This document shows, in pieces, positions 1 to 7,910 of a stretch of DNA of 64,000 nt. This DNA is from Rhodococcus qingshengii. GTDB lineage: Bacteria; Actinomycetota; Actinomycetes; Mycobacteriales; Mycobacteriaceae. The DNA lies in the NCBI RefSeq assembly GCF_021025955.1, contig NZ_JAJNCL010000006.1, positions 248,001 to 312,000 of the forward strand. The letters are read 5' to 3'. The notes beneath the pieces are model-generated. The model saw only the letters and a program-made list of their open reading frames with translations. It was not told where the DNA came from and did not search any database. Positions within the stretch are counted from its first letter, which is position 1. Each line of letters opens with the position of its first letter. Position numbers and translations under genes: made by a program.

Positions 1-500
1 TGGGCGCGGTAGTACAGAACTGCGATGACCGGACCGGTCGCCGAGTCGAGATCGGGCGCGAAATCAGCGATTCCCCAGGAAGGCAGGTGGGCCGGCGGTT
101 CGAACCCGTGGCCGGTGAGCAGGACGGTGTCGGACAGGAAGTGGTGCAGCTGTGCCAGATTCTGTGCGCCACCCTCGGCCAGGTAGTTGTGCGCCTCGGC
201 AGCGACACCGGCGGAAACCGTCGAGCACTCCATGAGGTCGGCATCCGGCGCGTGCTCGCCGCCGAGAACGACTACGGGGAGTCCGGAGGCGAGGACCATG
301 TCCAGGCCGTCTTCCCAGCTGCGACGGCTGCCGAGGATACGAACGATCACGAGGTCGACGCCGTCGAGCAAGGGCGGCAAGTCCTCCGAGACCAGCAAGC
401 GTGAGGGGTTGGCCCAGCGATAGGAGACGCCGTCGCCGGCTTCCTGGCTGGCGCGGGCGCTCAGCAGATCGGTGTCGGACGTGGAGAGCAGAAGAATCAC
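1..500 (-). CDS. cobN: CobN, aerobic cobaltochelatase large subunit (N-terminal part)
   Basis: This is the N-terminal 166 residues of the ATP-dependent cobaltochelatase large subunit, which inserts Co2+ into hydrogenobyrinic acid a,c-diamide. The rest lies beyond the left edge of the window. The visible protein begins MILLLSTSDTDLLSARASQE and continues with the CobN-like segments RILGSRRSWEDG, YLAEGGAQNLAQL and LLTGHGFEPP. I chose the GTG at 498-500 because an AGGAAGG ribosome-binding site lies 9 bases upstream and the cobalamin riboswitch leader ends just before it. It is transcribed away from cobG, as in M. tuberculosis. The family call is firm; the catalytic regions cannot be inspected. 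Confidence 0.9.
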   Translation of the reverse strand, partial: MILLLSTSDTDLLSARASQEAGDGVSYRWANPSRLLVSEDLPPLLDGVDLVIVRILGSRRSWEDGLDMVLASGLPVVVLGGEHAPDADLMECSTVSAGVAAEAHNYLAEGGAQNLAQLHHFLSDTVLLTGHGFEPPAHLPSWGIADFAPDLDSATGPVIAVLYYRA

Positions 501-510
501 GGGTGAAGCC

Positions 511-690
511 TTCCTGGGGTTTCGCGCCCCGTGGCACAGATCTGTCATCGACGGCGGTTGAGGGTCTGACTCGTGTTTCCGAGCGGAAACACGTCCCGCT
601 CGAGCAACACTTACAGTGGCGCGACCGCACCGGACTTTCACCGGTTTCCTCAACTGCCGTCACTGGTGGTGGTGATGCTACCGGTCCGCA
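511..690 (-). promoter_or_regulatory. Cobalamin (AdoCbl) riboswitch in the cobN leader
   Basis: On the minus strand the leader carries the B12-box sequence GCCACTGTAA (611-620) preceded by GGAAACCGGTGAAAGTCCGG, the hallmark of cobalamin riboswitches. A 14-base stem with one mismatch closes the core, pairing 648-661 with 550-563. Downstream, GGGG and CCCC can pair around CGCGAAA immediately before the AGGAAGG ribosome-binding site, which suggests control of translation initiation. Only cobN lies downstream; the divergent cobG side carries no copy. Exact ends are estimated. Confidence 0.9.
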
Positions 691-723
691 GAAGGCACTC
701 ATGACAGGTCGTACCCTGGAGCC

Positions 724-1866
724 ATGCCCACGGACCGTTCACAGCCAGACGCGTGCCCGGGTGCACTGCAAGTTCACCACGCCGCCGACGGCGCACTGGC
801 TCGCGTGCGCCTACCCGGCGGTCTCCTCACCCCGGTCCAATTGCAGACGCTTGCAGACGCGGCGCGCGATCTGGGTAACGGGCAGATGGAACTCACCTCG
901 AGGGGCAATGTTCAGTTGCGCTCGGTCTCGGACCCCGAAGCCTTCGCGGCGCGAATCGCTTCGGCCGGCCTGCTGCCGTCCGCGACGCACGAGCGAGTAC
1001 GCAACATTCTCGCGTCCCCACTGTCCGGCCGTATCGGGGGCGTCGCCGACATTCGTGAACTGGTCCACCGTCTCGATTCGGCGATCCAAGCGGATCAGGC
1101 ATTGGCGGATCTGCCGGGGAGAACCCTGTTCACCCTTGACGACGGGCGCGGAGACATCACTGGGCTGCGGGGCGATTTCGGCCTCCATGCGCGCAGCGCC
1201 ACCGAGCATTCCCTGGTGCTCGCCGGTCACCACACCACTCACCGCGTACATGCAGATGACGCCGTCGAATTGCTCCTCGAGGCGGCTCGATCGTTCCTCG
1301 ACGTCCGCGACAAGCACTGGCGCCTGGCCGAGGTTCCGGACGGAATCGAACGCACCCTCGAGCAGTTGGGTCTGAGCGCCGAGTCCATCGGCGCGGCAGA
1401 TCTCACGCATGATGCACGGCCCACCATCGGTTGGCTCGAGCAGCGAGACGGAACGGTTGCCCTGGGCGGCGGCCTGCGATTCGGGCTGCTCGACGCTCGG
1501 CTGGCCGAGTTCCTCGCCGCCGTCGACAAACCCGTCGTCGTGACGCCGTGGCGATCGGTGCATATCTTCGACCTCGACGAATGGGCTGCCGAGCAGGTAG
1601 TCCGGGTGTTGGCGCCGATGGGGTTGATCTTCGACGAGAACTCACCGTGGCTCGACGTCACCGCCTGCACCGGAAGCCCGGGATGCGAGAAGTCGCTCGC
1701 CGATGTGCGCACCGACGCCATCACCGCGGTAGAGCAGGCAGAACTGCCCGTCGTCGGGCGCCAGCACTGGGCCGGGTGCGACCGCAGCTGCGGACGTCCC
1801 CGCGGGGACGTAGCGGATGTGATTGCGACGGGTGACGGTTACCGGGTGAATCCGGCCGATCGGTGA
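724..1866 (+). CDS. cobG: Precorrin-3B synthase CobG
   Basis: CobG is a monooxygenase of the nitrite/sulfite reductase fold that converts precorrin-3A to precorrin-3B in aerobic cobalamin synthesis. The 380-residue length fits the family. The C-terminal [4Fe-4S] cysteine pattern is visible as [12 protein letters not shown] followed by [12 protein letters not shown], and an N-terminal nitrite-reductase ferredoxin-like half ([13 protein letters not shown]) is present. It is the first gene of a tight cobG-cobH-cobIJ run, divergent from cobN. No riboswitch is seen on this strand, so it may not share the B12 feedback of cobN. Confidence 0.93.
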   Translation: MPTDRSQPDACPGALQVHHAADGALARVRLPGGLLTPVQLQTLADAARDLGNGQMELTSRGNVQLRSVSDPEAFAARIASAGLLPSATHERVRNILASPLSGRIGGVADIRELVHRLDSAIQADQALADLPGRTLFTLDDGRGDITGLRGDFGLHARSATEHSLVLAGHHTTHRVHADDAVELLLEAARSFLDVRDKHWRLAEVPDGIERTLEQLGLSAESIGAADLTHDARPTIGWLEQRDGTVALGGGLRFGLLDARLAEFLAAVDKPVVVTPWRSVHIFDLDEWAAEQVVRVLAPMGLIFDENSPWLDVTACTGSPGCEKSLADVRTDAITAVEQAELPVVGRQHWAGCDRSCGRPRGDVADVIATGDGYRVNPADR

Positions 1867-1885
1867 TGCCTCTATCGTGTGGCAC

Positions 1886-2512
1886 ATGATCGAGTACATC
1901 CGTGACGGCGCGGAAATCTATCGCCAGTCCTTTGCCACCATTCGGGCCGAAGCCGACCTGAGCCGTTTCCCGGCGGATGTCTCGCAAGCTGTAGTTCGCA
2001 TGATTCACGCAAGTGGCCAGGTCGATCTCGTCGACGACGTCGCCTTCACGCCTGGAGTCGTCTCGGCCGCGCGTGCCGCTCTGCGCGACGGCGCGCCGAT
2101 CTTCTGCGACGCCCAGATGGTGGCGGCCGGCATCACGCGCAAGCGTCTGCCCGCCGGCAACGACGTCATCTGCACCCTCGGCGATCCTCGGGTCCCCGTG
2201 CTGGCGTCGACCATCGACAACACTCGCTCGGCCGCTGCACTCGAACTGTGGGGAGCCAAGCTCGAGGGCGCTGTTGTCGCGATCGGAAACGCACCCACCG
2301 CGCTGTTCCATCTCCTGAACCTCATCGAAGCCGGAGCACCCCGTCCCGCCGCCATCGTCGGAGGTCCGGTCGGCTTCATCGGCGCTGCCGAGTCGAAGGA
2401 AGCTCTCATCGAACACGCCAGCGGAATCGATCATCTCGTGCTCCGCGGCCGACGCGGCGGCAGCGCAATCACTGCGGCGGTCGTCAATGCGATTGCGAGC
2501 GAAGTCGAATGA
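1886..2512 (+). CDS. cobH: Precorrin-8X methylmutase CobH
   Basis: CobH moves the C-11 methyl group of precorrin-8X to C-12, giving hydrogenobyrinic acid. The 208-residue protein has the family opening [16 protein letters not shown] and the catalytic-His segment [12 protein letters not shown] (His43), followed by DAQMVAAGI and GNAPTALF. I prefer the ATG at 1886 over the GTG at 1877 because it gives the usual family N-terminus. It starts 20 bases after the cobG stop and overlaps cobIJ by ATGA, so the three genes are likely translationally coupled. Confidence 0.93.
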   Translation: MIEYIRDGAEIYRQSFATIRAEADLSRFPADVSQAVVRMIHASGQVDLVDDVAFTPGVVSAARAALRDGAPIFCDAQMVAAGITRKRLPAGNDVICTLGDPRVPVLASTIDNTRSAAALELWGAKLEGAVVAIGNAPTALFHLLNLIEAGAPRPAAIVGGPVGFIGAAESKEALIEHASGIDHLVLRGRRGGSAITAAVVNAIASEVE

Positions 2513-3996
2513 GTGCAGGCAAGCTCTGGGGTGTCGGTATTGGCCCCGGCGATCCCGAATTGGTGACCGTCAAGGCCGCCCGCGTCATCGGCGAGGCAGA
2601 CGTGGTCGCGTTCCACTCTGCGCGGCACGGCAAGAGCATCTCCCGCGCAGTTGCAGCGCCGTACATGCGCGAAGGGCAGATCGAAGAACACCTCGTCTAC
2701 CCCGTCACCACCGAGACCGTTGACCATCCCGGCGGATATCAGGGCGCGATGGACGAGTTCTACGAAGCGGCTGCCGAGCGACTCGCAGTTCACCTCGAGG
2801 CCGGTCGAACCGTCGCGTTGCTCGCTGCCGGCGATCCGCTCTTCTACAGCTCCTACATGCACATGCACAAGCGGCTGGCCGATCGCTTCGACGCCGAGGT
2901 GATTCCCGGTGTCACCTCCGTCAGCGCGGCATCGGCTGCACTCGGAAAACCGCTGGTCGAGGGTGAAGAAATCCTCACGATCTTGCCCGGAACATTGCCG
3001 CAGGCCGAGCTGACCAGGCGGCTCAAGGAAACCGACGCCGCAGCCATTCTCAAACTCGGACGCACGTTCCCACCGGTCCTGCAATCGCTCGAGGATTCAG
3101 GCCGCTTGGATGAAGCGCACTACGTCGAGCGCGCGAGCACCACACGTCAACGCGTCGAATCCGCTGCCGAGGTCGACCCGGACGGAGTTCCGTACTTCTC
3201 GATCGCCATCGTTCCGAGCCCGTCGAACAACCCGCGACCTGCAGCCGAGTCGCGCGGCGAGGTGGTCGTGGTCGGCCTCGGGCCGGGCGATACCGCCTGG
3301 ACCACACCCGAAGTGGCGCATGAGCTTTCGTTCGCCACCGACCTCGTTGGCTACGGCCCGTACGTCGATCGCGTGCCGACGCGTCCGGGCCAGCGTCGTC
3401 ATTCCAGCGACAACCGCGTCGAAGCCGAACGCGCCGCGATGGCGTTGGACCTGGCGAAGAACGGCGCCCGTGTAGCTGTCGTCTCGTCGGGAGATCCCGG
3501 CGTATTCGCCATGGCTGCAGCGGTTCTCGAAGTTGCCGCCGAAGACCAGTGGCGCGGCGTCCCGGTCCGCATCCTTCCCGGTATGACGGCGGCAAACGCT
3601 GTTGCCAGTCGTGTCGGCGCTCCCCTCGGGCACGACTATGCGGTGCTCTCCCTCTCTGACCGCCTCAAGCCGTGGGATGTCGTCGCGCGACGTATCTCGG
3701 CAGTTGCAGCCGCGGACATGGCGTTTGCGGTCTACAACCCGGCGTCGAAGTCCCGGACGTGGCAGGTCCAAGCCATGAAGGACCTCGTGCTCGAGCACCG
3801 CTCCCACGAGACTCCCGTTGTCATCGGGCGCGATGTTGCCGGCGCCGAGGAATCCGTTCGGGTCGTGACCCTCGGCGAGCTCGAGCCTTCCGAGATCGAC
3901 ATGCGGACGCTGCTCATCGTCGGTTCGTCGATGACAACCGTCGTCGAAACCGGTTCGGGCCGTCAGGTGTTCACCCCGCGGCGCTACCCGGAGTGA
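2509..3996 (+). CDS. cobIJ: CobIJ fusion: precorrin-2 C20- / precorrin-3B C17-methyltransferase
   Basis: Two SAM-dependent tetrapyrrole methylases are fused in 495 residues. The first half (about 1-240, [18 protein letters not shown] and [12 protein letters not shown]) is CobI, which methylates precorrin-2 at C20. The second half (about 245-495, [17 protein letters not shown] and [12 protein letters not shown]) is CobJ, which methylates C17 and contracts the ring. Such CobI-CobJ fusions are known in actinobacteria, including M. tuberculosis Rv2066. It overlaps cobH by four bases. The next gene, an HNH protein 26 bases on, is unrelated to the pathway. Confidence 0.93.
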   Translation: MSAGKLWGVGIGPGDPELVTVKAARVIGEADVVAFHSARHGKSISRAVAAPYMREGQIEEHLVYPVTTETVDHPGGYQGAMDEFYEAAAERLAVHLEAGRTVALLAAGDPLFYSSYMHMHKRLADRFDAEVIPGVTSVSAASAALGKPLVEGEEILTILPGTLPQAELTRRLKETDAAAILKLGRTFPPVLQSLEDSGRLDEAHYVERASTTRQRVESAAEVDPDGVPYFSIAIVPSPSNNPRPAAESRGEVVVVGLGPGDTAWTTPEVAHELSFATDLVGYGPYVDRVPTRPGQRRHSSDNRVEAERAAMALDLAKNGARVAVVSSGDPGVFAMAAAVLEVAAEDQWRGVPVRILPGMTAANAVASRVGAPLGHDYAVLSLSDRLKPWDVVARRISAVAAADMAFAVYNPASKSRTWQVQAMKDLVLEHRSHETPVVIGRDVAGAEESVRVVTLGELEPSEIDMRTLLIVGSSMTTVVETGSGRQVFTPRRYPE

Positions 3997-4022
3997 CCAC
4001 CACTCGGCGATAGCATGGCGTC

Positions 4023-4382
4023 ATGCCCGTCAACCGGACCCGGAAAGCCAGATACGCGCGCAAACGCAAACGCCGAATGGATCTGGTGGAGCACGACCTG
4101 TCCGTCGAGCAGTGGTCCGCGCTCAAAGCAGCCTGGGGTGGGTGCGCGTACTGCGGCGAGTTGGACGAGTCGCCGCAGCGCGACTGCGTGCTGGCGATCT
4201 CCCGCGGTGGGCGCTACACACTCGACAACATCGCACCGGCGTGCCGCTCGTGCAATGCAAGCAAATGCAACAGCGAGGTCACTCTCTGGTTGCGGCGCAA
4301 GGGGTATGACGAGAAGGCCTTCCTCCTGCGCCACGCGGAGATAGGTATCGAGATGAGGGCGCAGTTCTCGGAGCAGTCGTGA
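4023..4382 (+). CDS. HNH endonuclease family protein
   Basis: This is a 119-residue basic protein with a zinc-bound HNH-like core: CAYCGELDESPQRDCVLAISRGG, then YTLDNIAPACRSCNASK. The pairs CxxC and CxxC bracket the beta-beta-alpha metal motif. The canonical first histidine is not obvious in this version (DCVLAISRGG replaces the usual DHVIPLSRGG), so nuclease activity is uncertain. The N-terminus is very basic (NRTRKARYARKRKRR), suiting DNA binding. It overlaps the next gene by ATGA. It lies at the start of the accessory stretch that interrupts the cob locus. Confidence 0.75.
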   Translation: MPVNRTRKARYARKRKRRMDLVEHDLSVEQWSALKAAWGGCAYCGELDESPQRDCVLAISRGGRYTLDNIAPACRSCNASKCNSEVTLWLRRKGYDEKAFLLRHAEIGIEMRAQFSEQS

Positions 4383-4783
4383 CGACCCCGCACGAGTTGC
4401 GCCCGATCCTCGACGAGTTGATGGAGTTCGAACCTCTGTTTCACCGAACTCGAGTAGCGATGTCACGAGACGAGTTCGATGCGGTCGTCGACCCGGAGTT
4501 CCGGGAAATCGGCGCCTCGGGTGCTCGATACACCCGCGACTACGTGCAATCGGTAGTTGAGCGCCGACGCCTCCGCGGCGAGGTGAACGACGCCGCCGAA
4601 CTCGGGTGGAGGGTTGACCGGCCAGCGCTGAGCCGGATCGCGCCCGACCTGTATCTGGTGACGTACCGGCTGGCGCAGGCGCATCGGGTTACCGAGCGTT
4701 CATCCATCTGGCGGTTCACCGAGAATCGATGGAGCGTGTTGTTTCATCAAGGCACAGTCGTCGAAAGTGGGCTGGAAGCGTGA
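4379..4783 (+). CDS. NTF2-like (DUF4440/SnoaL-type) protein
   Basis: This 134-residue protein has the cone-like NTF2 pattern: an N-terminal helix (ILDELMEFEPLFHRT), a segment resembling EFREIGASGARYTRDYV, and C-terminal strands ending WRFTENRWSVLFHQGT. That layout is typical of DUF4440 proteins, whose functions vary and are mostly unknown. It shares a four-base start/stop overlap with the upstream HNH gene, so the two are probably co-translated. No catalytic residues can be assigned. Confidence 0.6.
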   Translation: MTTPHELRPILDELMEFEPLFHRTRVAMSRDEFDAVVDPEFREIGASGARYTRDYVQSVVERRRLRGEVNDAAELGWRVDRPALSRIAPDLYLVTYRLAQAHRVTERSSIWRFTENRWSVLFHQGTVVESGLEA

Positions 4784-4862
4784 ACGACTCCAACCTTCGT
4801 CTCGGGATAGAGAATTTCGCGGTATGGGCAGTTACACGTTGCACACTCCGGTAGCCCATGGT

Positions 4863-4880
4863 GATACTAGATGCAGTATC
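4863..4880. promoter_or_regulatory. Inverted repeat upstream of hicB-like gene, possible operator
   Basis: GATACT and AGTATC (4863-4868 and 4875-4880) form a perfect inverted repeat with a six-base spacer. It is followed by a further AGTATTGCAT that partly repeats the half-site. It lies 54 bases upstream of the GTG start of the HicB-like gene. HicB antitoxins commonly autoregulate through such sites; that role here is inferred. Confidence 0.4.
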
Positions 4881-4933
4881 AGTATTGCATGGTGAAGAGA
4901 GACAAGCAGCTTGCGCAAGGAAGGAGAATCGCC

Positions 4934-5266
4934 GTGATCCCCGCAGTGGAGCACTACACATACCGAGTCGAGTGGTACGAACCCGACGGAGAGTTCCTGG
5001 GAACCTGCACGGAGTTCCGCGGCCTGTCGTGGCTCGCGGATACTCAAGCAGCCGCGCTCGACGGCATCCGTACAGCGGTGGCCGAGACGCTCGAGGACAT
5101 GGCAGAGACAGGTGAGCGGATCCCCGAACCGCTGAGCGAACGCGGATATTCGGGCAAATTCCAGGTCCGGATCAGCCCGACATTGCACCGCAAGCTGGCA
5201 CGAGCCGCCGCCGAGGAAGGGGTTTCCCTCAACGCGTTGGTCTCCGAACGTCTCGCGTCCGCGTGA
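4934..5266 (+). CDS. HicB-like antitoxin, apparently without a HicA partner
   Basis: This 110-residue protein has the HicB fold: an N-terminal partially degraded RNase H-like domain (YRVEWYEPDGEFLGTCTEF, LSWLADTQAAALDGIRTAV) and a C-terminal ribbon-helix-helix tail (KFQVRISPTLHRKLARAAA, VSLNALVSERLA). I chose the GTG at 4934 because AAGGAAGGAG lies just upstream; an in-frame ATG at 4871 has no such site and lies inside the inverted repeat. No HicA (small dsRNA-binding toxin with a catalytic His) is encoded on either side. It may therefore be a solitary regulator. It overlaps the following membrane-protein gene by GTGA. Confidence 0.75.
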   Translation: MIPAVEHYTYRVEWYEPDGEFLGTCTEFRGLSWLADTQAAALDGIRTAVAETLEDMAETGERIPEPLSERGYSGKFQVRISPTLHRKLARAAAEEGVSLNALVSERLASA

Positions 5267-5502
5267 ACGAATCGACCCATAACCCCACCATTCCGCTTTG
5301 GATGGACGTCACCTTCACCGCCTTCGTTCTTGCATGGATCTTCATCACGATTAGCGCGCTCGCGGCGATCGTGCGCACCGACTTCGGCCGTTCGGGCGCC
5401 AAATTCTGGTGGTGCGCGCTGGTGATCGCGGTGCCTGTACTCGGTGCGCTCGTCTGGTTACTGTTCGGTCGACCCCCGCGTGACTCCAGGTCCCGAACCT
5501 GA
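5263..5502 (+). CDS. Small membrane protein with PLDc_N-like domain
   Basis: This is a 79-residue protein with two transmembrane helices (about 14-37, FTAFVLAWIFITISALAAI, and 49-68, WWCALVIAVPVLGALVWLLFG), separated by a short basic loop. The pattern of two helices ending in FGR matches the small cardiolipin-synthase N-terminal (PLDc_N) family, whose stand-alone members have no known function. The GTG start overlaps the stop of the HicB-like gene, so translation is probably coupled. Confidence 0.6.
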   Translation: MNESTHNPTIPLWMDVTFTAFVLAWIFITISALAAIVRTDFGRSGAKFWWCALVIAVPVLGALVWLLFGRPPRDSRSRT

Positions 5503-5579
5503 TCTACACCGACAGCCCGGCAGTAGTCTGAGTACGGTCCGGTGCTGTCACTCTGCGCGTATCAGGGGAGAACAACGAG

Positions 5580-6185
5580 ATGAGACCACTTCGATACTCG
5601 ATCAACGTCACCCTCGACGGCTGCTGCCATCACGAGGCGGGGCTACCACCCGACGAGGAGTCGATGCGCTACTGGACCGCTCAGATGGAACGAGCCGATG
5701 CCTTGCTGTTCGGCCGTGTGACCTACGAGATGATGGAGTCGGCGTGGCGGCGGCCCGGAACGGGCACATGGCCTGACTGGATGGACGCGTGGGAGATCCC
5801 GTTTGCCGAGGCCATGGACCAGGCGAAGAAGTACGTCGTGTCGAACACGCTGAGCGGGGTCGATTGGAATGCCGAGCTGGTGCCGGGAGACTTGGGGCCA
5901 GCGGTTCAGCGACTCAAGGAGCGGCCCGGCGAAGGTCTGTGGGTTGGCGGCGTAACACTCCCCCTGGCATTGGCAGACCTGGGACTGATCGACGAGTACG
6001 AGTTCCTTGTGCAACCGGTCCTCGCCGGACACGGACCGACGTTGCTTGCCGGTCTGCGCGAGCGCATCCAACTCGAACTCGTCGATCGCCACGAGTTCCA
6101 GTCGGGTGCAGTCGCCGTGCGATATCTGCCCACTCCGATGCCGCCCCCGGGTCAGGTATCGGACGGTTCGAATACCAGCAGGTAG
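5580..6185 (+). CDS. Dihydrofolate reductase / RibD C-terminal family reductase
   Basis: This 201-residue protein of the RibD_C superfamily opens PLRYSINVTLDGCCHHEAG and has ALLFGRVTYEMMESAW and GEGLWVGGVTLPLALADLGL, the NADPH-binding and core segments of the family. These stand-alone proteins are presumed NADPH-dependent reductases; the substrate is unknown. The GGGGAGAACAACGAG leader places a ribosome-binding site ahead of the ATG. It is monocistronic as far as can be seen. Confidence 0.8.
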   Translation: MRPLRYSINVTLDGCCHHEAGLPPDEESMRYWTAQMERADALLFGRVTYEMMESAWRRPGTGTWPDWMDAWEIPFAEAMDQAKKYVVSNTLSGVDWNAELVPGDLGPAVQRLKERPGEGLWVGGVTLPLALADLGLIDEYEFLVQPVLAGHGPTLLAGLRERIQLELVDRHEFQSGAVAVRYLPTPMPPPGQVSDGSNTSR

Positions 6186-6367
6186 GCGAAGTGCGACTGG
6201 AGGTGCGCGGTTGAAACATCGGACTGACTGCACGGTGTCGATGATCTGCTCGACCGCAGCGGCGCCCTTCTGTAGGCGTCCGCCGACACAGCCAAAGTCC
6301 TCGTGCACGATGGCGCTCTTCGCCCACACGACCAGCACGTAGCTTCCATTGACGCAGCCCATAACCC

Positions 6368-6568
6368 ATGGCAACAACCATCCGGGACATGTCGTCGCCT
6401 CAGTTCGGACGCGAGAAGAGTTACCACCAGTCTTGTTCGGTGTTCGGTATTGACCGAACACTCGGTACCGCAAGAGCATTAGCCACCGAAGTTCTCCGGA
6501 CAATCCTCGACGAGATCGAAGCATCAAACTGGATCACGAACAAGTTCGTTCCGCCCGGCGGATCCTAA
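6368..6568 (+). CDS. Hypothetical 66-residue protein (doubtful)
   Basis: This is an open frame of 66 codons beginning MATTIRDMSSPQFGREKSYH and containing ALATEVLRTILDEIEASNWI, a plausible amphipathic helix. I recognise no family and see no clear ribosome-binding site. The perfect inverted repeat at 6440-6461 lies inside it, which argues that the DNA here may be regulatory rather than coding. It could also be the remnant of a decayed regulator. It is listed only because it is the best frame in the gap. Confidence 0.2.
   Translation: MATTIRDMSSPQFGREKSYHQSCSVFGIDRTLGTARALATEVLRTILDEIEASNWITNKFVPPGGS
6440..6461. repeat. Perfect inverted repeat GTGTTCGGT/ACCGAACAC
   Basis: Nine-base arms (6440-6448 and 6453-6461) are separated by ATTG. 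A further GTTCGG half-site lies just upstream at 6435-6440. The symmetry and length suit a dimeric regulator site or a short hairpin, but no adjacent gene makes the target clear. Confidence 0.55.
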
Positions 6569-6606
6569 GGACCACTTGTCGCCATCGAACACTCTGGCCC
6601 CTTGTT

Positions 6607-6644
6607 CCATTGGCACTTGAACCTCAAGGTGTAAGCGCCAATGG
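6607..6644. repeat. Nested inverted repeat downstream of the lipoprotein gene
   Basis: CCATTGGC (6607-6614) pairs with GCCAATGG (6637-6644). Inside, CTTGA (6616-6620) pairs with TCAAG (6624-6628) around ACC. It lies about 120 bases beyond the lipoprotein stop on the minus strand and has no T-tract. It may be a weak terminator or a protein site. Confidence 0.4.
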
Positions 6645-6764
6645 TCGAGGGCCATCCTGCGCCTTACTGCGGTGAGATAGGCGTCAGCTCTTGCTGTTAC
6701 CTGAGAACGAGCCAGACCTCGGAATTTCCATTTGTGCCCCGTTGCGTGTGCCCCATTGCGAGCA

Positions 6765-7592
6765 CTAACCAGCGTTCGCGACGTTGATCAAGGTCAAATT
6801 GTTGTAGGTCTGGGTCTCCATGTCAGCGAACCCAAACTGTGCAGGCACAGCTGCGGTGGGGATTTCGTAGACATAGACCATGCGACTGTCGAACCCGGGC
6901 TGTAGTCCGTCGTTGCATTCGGGGTTACCCTGAATCTTGTACAGGTCGTCAATCGGGTCGTATTGCCGCTTATCCGCAGTGATGAGCTTGTTCTGAATCG
7001 GGAACGAACATGTCAGGTCCATCGAGACCTTCCCATCGTTGAGAACCGTCGTATCAACGATCACAAACTTCCCACCAGACCTTGGGGCCTGCTCGGCATA
7101 ATCGCCGCGCGTGATGGATCTTTCGGGCTGCGCCGTAATCGACTGCGATTCGACCACACTGTTGATCGTGATAATCGCGCCGCCACTGGTCACCGCCTGT
7201 CCGATCGTCGGTAGTGCTGGTGTTGCCGATTTAGGTTTCGCCGAGGTCGTGGCAGCACCGCTAGCTTCGGGACTGGTCGAAGAGACGTACGAAACTTCGC
7301 TGGAGACAAGCGACTTCCCGTCTAGTTTCGCAACGCAGCTCACGTCGTAAGCAACTGCCGCTCCGGAATCGAGCGAACCCGTCAACTTTCCATTGACAGA
7401 AAAGCTCCCGTCATTACCCGCGACGGTGACAATATCGGCGACGGTGATATCACCAATGGGGCCAGCCTTATCCTTGATCCCTGATACACACACCGATTCG
7501 GCCTTGGCTTCATCGTGCGTGTCATCCGCACTTCCGCATGCCGAGATCAGAAACGCGCTAACCCCAAGCAAAGCCAGAATTGTCTTCTTCAT
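6765..7592 (-). CDS. DUF4352-type lipoprotein
   Basis: This is a 275-residue predicted lipoprotein. It has a signal peptide (MKKTILALLGVSAFLISAC) with the lipobox ISAC and lipidated Cys19. A small mycobacterial-type DUF4333-like segment with paired cysteines follows (about 30-105). After an Ala/Ser/Pro linker comes a C-terminal immunoglobulin-like domain (GGKFVIVDTTVLNDGKVSMD, DGLQPGFDSRMVYVYEIP) typical of DUF4352. It is likely anchored on the outer face of the membrane, with unknown function. It stands alone between two non-coding stretches. The ATG at 7590-7592 gives the intact signal peptide. Confidence 0.75.
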   Translation of the reverse strand: MKKTILALLGVSAFLISACGSADDTHDEAKAESVCVSGIKDKAGPIGDITVADIVTVAGNDGSFSVNGKLTGSLDSGAAVAYDVSCVAKLDGKSLVSSEVSYVSSTSPEASGAATTSAKPKSATPALPTIGQAVTSGGAIITINSVVESQSITAQPERSITRGDYAEQAPRSGGKFVIVDTTVLNDGKVSMDLTCSFPIQNKLITADKRQYDPIDDLYKIQGNPECNDGLQPGFDSRMVYVYEIPTAAVPAQFGFADMETQTYNNLTLINVANAG

Positions 7593-7910
7593 GGAGCAAT
7601 TGATACCAGACCTTACGGTCGGAACCCGCTCGGGGTCATGCTGAGCGGGCAGTACGAGGGACGGTCCGGTGGGTCGATTAGCGCGCACCCTCGAGCGTCT
7701 CAGCAGAAATGGCCAAGCTGGACGGCTACTGGCGAGCAAAGGATCGAGATCACCACCATCGCAAGCGCCACGAAAATGATCATCGGAATAGCTTCGGTCA
7801 AATCGATGCAGGATACGTTGACGCCACTACATCGGGTCTTGCTGAGAAACGAAACCTGGTCGAGATCGTATCGGCGTCCGACACAGGCCGGACGCCGATA
7901 CGTGTTCACG
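7593..7910. other. Intergenic region with one strong hairpin
   Basis: These 318 bases hold the promoter side of the lipoprotein gene and the transcription-terminator-like hairpin at 7867-7902. I find no convincing gene. A short hydrophobic minus-strand frame was considered and rejected. Confidence 0.5.
7867..7902 (-). terminator. Hairpin terminator after the alpha/beta hydrolase gene
   Basis: A perfect 14-base stem (7867-7880 with 7889-7902) has the loop ACACAGGC. It lies 8 bases beyond the hydrolase stop on the minus strand. There is no T-tract, which is common for actinobacterial terminators. Confidence 0.7.

Larger units (their letters stand above)
6186..6764. other. Long poorly coding stretch with inverted repeats
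   Basis: I see no confidently recognised gene in these 579 bases. They hold one weak plus-strand ORF (listed separately), a perfect 9-base inverted repeat at 6440-6461, and a nested hairpin at 6607-6644. Reading frames on the minus strand are open but run on into the reductase gene and look like shadows. Confidence 0.5.

Noticed and set aside
4780..4854. 24-codon frame starting GTGA at the NTF2-like stop
   Set aside because: The overlap is suggestive, but there is no ribosome-binding site and the peptide has no recognisable feature.
5643..6527. Long minus-strand open frame across the DHFR-like gene
   Set aside because: It is antisense to a well-recognised reductase for most of its length and shows no family; GC-rich shadow frame.
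7700..7909. Short minus-strand hydrophobic frame (MIIFVALAMVVISILCSPVA region)
   Set aside because: Its longer version starts inside the terminator hairpin and the shorter version is only 27 codons with no ribosome-binding site; likely chance.
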